Of a stretch of 60,496 nt of DNA, positions 57,661 to 60,496 are shown in pieces. Below the pieces are notes generated by a model that was not told the DNA's origin, made no database searches, and was given only the letters and a program-made list of their open reading frames with translations. Source of the DNA: Brevibacillus laterosporus. GTDB lineage: Bacteria > Bacillota > Bacilli > Brevibacillales > Brevibacillaceae. Position 1 is the stretch's first letter. Each line of letters starts with the position of its first letter. The stretch is taken from NCBI GenBank assembly GCA_007833815.1, contig CP033462.1:1-60496 (forward strand), written 5' to 3'. The position numbers were made by a program, and so were the translations under genes.

Positions 57661-58235
57661 CTAATCACCTGCCTTGATATGGATGGACTCCCCGCGTTCA
57701 TAAACACGTATGCCTGGTACCTCTTCACCTGTTAACTTGTTGTAAACCGTGCCATCATTAATAGTTAAATCGTATGGAAGCTTTTTTAGTTCGGCCTTCA
57801 TGATTTTCTTTTCGATCTTGAGCAAAGGAATTTCATTGCGCTCGAGATAAGGAATGGCTTCTTCTTCGTTCACAATCCATTCTGCTTGCTGCTTGCGAAA
57901 CTCACTTTTCCGTATGGTGTAGAAGCTTTCCATTTTGGATTTTTCTTGCGCTCTTCTCCTGCATATTCCATGATCAATAATTCAAGAAAATCTTGGCTTT
58001 GTTTTATTTTTTGTGACTCTTGGCTAAACCAAGAATTGATCCGTTCTAATTCTTTATTTGCGAGATCCTGCTTCTCTTTTAGCTGAGCATCTAAAGCAGC
58101 CTTTTTTCTTAATGCCCAGTTGAGACTATCTAAATCATGTATTTTAAAGCGTTCTTTAATATCTGCTTCTGAAGATTGAAAAGCTAATTCCTCAATCTCA
58201 TCAATCTCGATTTGTTGAAAAGCGTGTAATGTCAT
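57661..58235 (-). pseudogene. Gam-like host-nuclease inhibitor, frameshifted
   Basis: Two overlapping frames encode one family. Frame 1 (58235-57870, AAGGAGGG start): FQQIEIDEIEELAFQSSEAD, RINSWFSQESQKIKQSQDFL, ELLIMEYAGEERKKNPKWKA, then TPYGKVSF before going astray. Frame 2 (to 57661) resumes RKQQAEWIVNEEEAIPYLER, KIMKAELKKLPYDLTINDGT, TGEEVPGIRVYERGESIHIK. A -1 shift at GTGAGTTTCGC (about 57893-57903) restores the Gam consensus GKVSF-RKQQ-EW. Mutation, sequencing error or programmed shift; no canonical slippery site. Alternatively the second half restarts at GTG 57873 (GTGA overlap). Confidence 0.7.
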
Positions 58236-58316
58236 TTTGATATCCCTCCTTGAAATTCCAGCCTGAACACGGTACGATAAGGCTGGGTGTAAAAATGTTA
58301 GTGAGGCTCTGCGGTG

Positions 58317-58445
58317 CTACGCAGGGTCTTTTTCATTTTCAGCTAATTTCTTTAGCTCAATAAAAGCTAGGTTGTTTACTAATGGACCAGCAACACATTC
58401 AAACTGACAGCTTTCCAACTGGGTTACGATTTCTTTAAGTGTCAT
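58317..58445 (-). CDS. Small hypothetical protein (42 aa)
   Basis: MTLKEIVTQLESCQFECVAG, PLVNNLAFIELKKLAENEKD. GGAGG present at 15 bases before ATG 58445. Small phage protein of the recombination cluster; unknown. Confidence 0.6.
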   Translation of the reverse strand: MTLKEIVTQLESCQFECVAGPLVNNLAFIELKKLAENEKDPA

Positions 58446-58463
58446 CTTTACTACCACCTCCCC

Positions 58464-58700
58464 TCACGCTTCAAGTAGAAGTAGTTCCCTTCTGAGTTCT
58501 TGTAGCTTTGCTTTAGACCGTTCGACCTGTTCATAATCTCTACTTCTCATTGCAACAAACAAAGTGGCTAACTCGTAATCACATTCCAGTTTGGCGACAG
58601 GTATACGTTCCTCTGCACGATTACCTTTCATTGCACGGTTAACATTTTCAATTGCTGGCATTAGGATCAGTCCTTCCATCCTTCTAATTTTCGATTCCAC
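58464..58700 (-). CDS. Hypothetical helical protein (66-78 aa)
   Basis: AIENVNRAMKGNRAEERIPV, LECDYELATLFVAMRSRDYE, QVERSKAKLQELRRELLLLE. All-helical. Start uncertain: ATG 58700, 58679 or 58661, the last just past the upstream stop. Confidence 0.55.
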   Translation of the reverse strand: MESKIRRMEGLILMPAIENVNRAMKGNRAEERIPVAKLECDYELATLFVAMRSRDYEQVERSKAKLQELRRELLLLEA

Positions 58701-58954
58701 GAACGTTCGTAGTATTCAAACATGCCATCTTGCCTTAAACGATCAACCTTTTTTCTAAGCGTTGATTCTGTTCTACCAAGTGCAAATGCTATCGTTCGGG
58801 TGTGGTCATGTTCGTAGAATCTACATAGATATTCCAACTCTTCAGTGGTGTATGGTTTTCCTTGATTAGAATGAAAATCAGGATGGAATTGCATTCGATT
58901 GAAACGATCATAAGTTACTTGTAGAAAATGATCTTCTACCACGCATCCTGCCAC
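58667..58954 (-). CDS. HTH DNA-binding protein (95 aa)
   Basis: GTG 58954 with GGAGG 8 bases upstream. Central HTH (GKPYTTEELEYLCRFYEHDH, TRTIAFALGRTESTLRKKVD, RLRQDGMFEYYERS) of the Myb/SANT-like kind found in small phage regulators. Confidence 0.7.
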   Translation of the reverse strand: MAGCVVEDHFLQVTYDRFNRMQFHPDFHSNQGKPYTTEELEYLCRFYEHDHTRTIAFALGRTESTLRKKVDRLRQDGMFEYYERSWNRKLEGWKD

Positions 58955-59190
58955 ACCAGAACCCTCCTTAACTCGTTTTTTACAAGGTCCATATTCTCGG
59001 ATGGAGTGCGATCTCTCGCTGTCTCGCGAACGCTTCTGACCTCTTCTGTAATGTTCTCTAGAGACTCAATAAGCAAGCCGATCCGTGTCTCCACCAACTC
59101 TGCTGGCTCATCGAATGCTGTAGGACCTAGTTGCTGTTGTCTATATGATTCTGTCTTCTCAACGTGGTCTGGAAAGTCAGGAACTCGCAT
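58936..59190 (-). CDS. Hypothetical coiled-coil protein (84 aa)
   Basis: PDFPDHVEKTESYRQQQLGP, TRIGLLIESLENITEEVRSV, RETARDRTPSENMDLVKNEL. Helical; overlaps both neighbours. Unknown. Confidence 0.55.
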   Translation of the reverse strand: MRVPDFPDHVEKTESYRQQQLGPTAFDEPAELVETRIGLLIESLENITEEVRSVRETARDRTPSENMDLVKNELRRVLVWQDAW

Positions 59191-59404
59191 GGTATTTCCA
59201 ACCTAGCCTCAGCTTGACGTTGCCTAGGTTGTACAACTCGTGTTTAAGGACATTTTCCTCTATACGTCCCAGGCGCAATCGCTCTATTTCAGGAACAAGG
59301 TCGCTTTCCAACACGTTGTTCTTCTCTGTCAACTCATTCAACTGCCGTTTGATTCTGTCTACCTCCCAGTCAATATCTGCTATCTGTTGTTCCGCTGCTG
59401 TCAA
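59177..59404 (-). CDS. Coiled-coil protein (75 aa), first gene of an early unit
   Basis: TTG 59404 chosen because AGGAGG is 8 bases upstream (GTG 59413 would be too close). AAEQQIADIDWEVDRIKRQL, NELTEKNNVLESDLVPEIER: coiled coil. Divergent from the plus-strand gene at 59548. Confidence 0.55.
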   Translation of the reverse strand: MTAAEQQIADIDWEVDRIKRQLNELTEKNNVLESDLVPEIERLRLGRIEENVLKHELYNLGNVKLRLGWKYHASS

Positions 59405-59547
59405 TTTGGGCACCTCCTAATCAAGTTTTTAGGTAAATAAGCCTATTTGTTACAGGATTTTACTCATCAGTGTAGAACTATGTCGTAAGACCGTGAACTT
59501 TGGCGAGTGTCGGTCTATAAATGCCTAAATGAATGGTGGTATTTCTT
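59405..59547. promoter_or_regulatory. Divergent promoter region
   Basis: AT-rich 140 bp between divergent genes; contains a CGTAAGACCG..CGAGTGTCGGTC imperfect repeat (59482-59515). Promoters for both strands are expected here; I find no unambiguous -35/-10 pair. Confidence 0.35.
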
Positions 59548-59940
59548 TTGAAAGAATATAAAGTTCTTCAGTTTCTACTCGACAAATCCATAGATGAAGG
59601 GGTTGACAGAGTAGATCCTGAACTGATTAAACAATGTTTATTTAAAGGAGTAGAAAAAGATTATGAGAAGTGTATTTCATATTTAAAAACGAAAGGATAC
59701 ATAAAAGTTCATTTTCCGTTTGTTTGTGGTTCCATCGGATTAGCAGAAGACTTAAAAACACCTGTCAGTTCCGGATTTCATGTAGTTGGTAAGCCAGGCA
59801 TTTCAATAACAGATGATGGCAAAGCATTTCTGCACATTACCTCAACTCGGAGAAGAACTTTGAAGATAGTTATTCCTATTGTTGTATCAGTCATTTCTGG
59901 CATCATAGTATTTTGGTTTAATAGGCTACTTACCCAGTAG
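59548..59940 (+). CDS. Winged-helix protein with C-terminal membrane anchor
   Basis: 130 residues from TTG 59548 (GGTGG 8 bases upstream); the longer ATG frame has no site. N-terminal winged helix of YjcQ type (EYKVLQFLLDKSIDEGVDRV, LIKQCLFKGVEKDYEKCISY, LKTKGYIKVHFPFVCGS, ISITDDGKAFL) and one C-terminal helix (LKIVIPIVVSVISGIIVFWF). Only plus-strand gene inside the early region, so it is probably expressed from the prophage; superinfection exclusion or another moron function is possible. Confidence 0.7.
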   Translation: MKEYKVLQFLLDKSIDEGVDRVDPELIKQCLFKGVEKDYEKCISYLKTKGYIKVHFPFVCGSIGLAEDLKTPVSSGFHVVGKPGISITDDGKAFLHITSTRRRTLKIVIPIVVSVISGIIVFWFNRLLTQ

Positions 59941-60147
59941 CTGCATAATCAAGGCCATGGAGCTATAACCTGTCAGGAATCCAAATACTGTACAACCAAA
60001 GTACACACCAAACCAAAATCTCTTATCCTTCTTTTCCATATCATTCTCGTAATCACAAAGCGCAACCGTTGCCGCAAAGCAAGGGGATGCTTTGTGATGT
60101 AGTTCAAGCTCTTCGCGTATTATCTTGCGAATACGTTCCTCATTCAT
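59926..60147 (-). CDS. Small membrane protein (73 aa)
   Basis: Charged N-terminal helix (NEERIRKIIREELELHHKAS) followed by two membrane segments (FWFGVYFGCTVFGFLTGY; SSMALIMQLLG). Converges with and overlaps the plus-strand wHTH gene by 15 bases. Unknown. Confidence 0.6.
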   Translation of the reverse strand: MNEERIRKIIREELELHHKASPCFAATVALCDYENDMEKKDKRFWFGVYFGCTVFGFLTGYSSMALIMQLLGK

Positions 60148-60319
60148 TTCTTTTCATCACCTTTACCTCAACCCCATACTCCTTGCAAAAGTCTTCTGTC
60201 CGCTTCCTGGCTGCATCACACACGGCTTGTCCAGAAACGGGAAGCATTACAGCCATTTCGTGATCCAAACTCTTAGCTAATATCTCAGCTTGGCGACGAT
60301 TAAAGTCATTAGCATTCAT
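60140..60319 (-). CDS. Early protein downstream of the Cro-like gene (59 aa)
   Basis: MNANDFNRRQAEILAKSLDH, MAVMLPVSGQAVCDAARKRT, EDFCKEYGVEVKVMKRNE. GAGGGGG before ATG 60319; overlaps the next gene by 8 bases. Basic helical protein; no family recognised. First complete early gene after the switch. Confidence 0.65.
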   Translation of the reverse strand: MNANDFNRRQAEILAKSLDHEMAVMLPVSGQAVCDAARKRTEDFCKEYGVEVKVMKRNE

Positions 60320-60350
60320 TTCCCGATCCCCCTCAATCCTTCACTTCGTA

Positions 60351-60383
60351 GTTCCAAAAACGAACATTATTCCTTTAAGGAAC
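60351..60383. promoter_or_regulatory. Two repressor operator copies after the Cro-like gene
   Basis: GTTCC-AAAAA-CGAAC (60351-60365) and ATTCC-TTTAA-GGAAC (60369-60383) match the 15-bp operator at 119-133. Three good copies around one small gene suggest that CI and Cro act at both ends of it; a second early promoter may lie here. Confidence 0.65.
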
Positions 60384-60384
60384 A

Positions 60385-60496
60385 TCACCAGAAAAAAATA
60401 TAATCTACTGTCGAATGTAAAACTTCTGCAATACGCTTAGCGATGGCCATCGAAGGAATCTTTCTCCCTAATTCAATATTAGCGTAGTAAGCCCTT
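60385..60496 (-). CDS. Cro-like XRE regulator, C-terminal part (continues at base 80-1)
   Basis: Enters at the right edge in the middle of the HTH: RAYYANIELGRKIPSMAIAK, RIAEVLHSTVDYIFFW, stop at 60385-60387. Joined to the codons ending at base 1 it gives one 189-base open frame (63 codons) with no base missing or duplicated. Confidence 0.85.
   Translation of the reverse strand, partial: RAYYANIELGRKIPSMAIAKRIAEVLHSTVDYIFFW

Noticed and set aside
1-60496. CRISPR array, tRNA or rRNA genes
   Set aside because: No regularly spaced repeats of 25-40 bases and no cloverleaf or rRNA-like sequence seen; the dyads near 44075-44130 do not form a tRNA.

Overview
The window reads as one complete circular molecule of about 60.5 kb: a temperate contractile-tailed (myovirus-like, PBSX/XkdX-type) bacteriophage of a low-GC Gram-positive that lives as a plasmid, that is, a phage-plasmid. 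Strong AGGAGG-type ribosome-binding sites, GTG/TTG starts, Agr, RRNPP and TxpA-like families and the tail gene order point to Bacillota. A Paenibacillaceae host such as Brevibacillus is my best guess, not shown by the sequence. Circularity is visible: the minus-strand gene cut by the first base continues in frame at the last base and gives a complete 63-residue Cro-type regulator.

Layout. (1) 60,351-620 through the origin of numbering: genetic switch, with a CI-like repressor facing a Cro-like gene that reads into the minus-strand early operon, and GTTCC-N5-GGAAC operators. (2) 0.6-7.0 kb: a signalling and cargo island. It holds an RRNPP-type receptor with a secreted propeptide, an Agr-like peptide system (kinase-less AgrC-like sensor, AgrB, an AgrD whose ring position is Ser, LytTR regulator), a DUF4352 lipoprotein, a TxpA/RatA-like type I toxin-antitoxin pair and a secreted protein. 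(3) 7.0-14.8 kb: plasmid maintenance, with rep controlled by a countertranscript and attenuator, internal iterons, DnaA boxes, remnants of a mobilisation module, and a type III (TubZ) partition system with centromere and TubY-like protein. (4) 14.9-17.0 kb: broken gene, secreted papain-fold protein, DUF3139 protein, orphan methyltransferase. (5) 17.0-40.8 kb, all minus: lysis cassette, tail, baseplate, sheath, tape measure with -1 frameshift chaperone, connectors, protease-scaffold-capsid polyprotein, portal-MuF fusion, terminase. (6) 40.9-45.3 kb: small tyrosine recombinase with a repeat-rich site, a GIY-YIG/winged-helix fusion and small membrane proteins. (7) 45.4-60.3 kb, minus: ArpU late regulator, many small phage proteins, Dam-type methyltransferase, dUTPase, RuvC-like resolvase, DnaB, helicase loader, replisome organiser with a lambda-O-like internal origin, SSB, ERF recombinase and a frameshifted Gam-like gene.

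How it fits together (inference): in lysogeny CI silences the early promoter while rep and TubRZ maintain the plasmid and the type I toxin penalises loss. On induction the second replicon, ERF/SSB and ArpU-driven late genes take over. Two unrelated peptide-signalling systems placed between the switch and the maintenance genes suggest that lysis-lysogeny or cargo expression responds to cell or prophage density. This pairing is the most interesting feature of the molecule.
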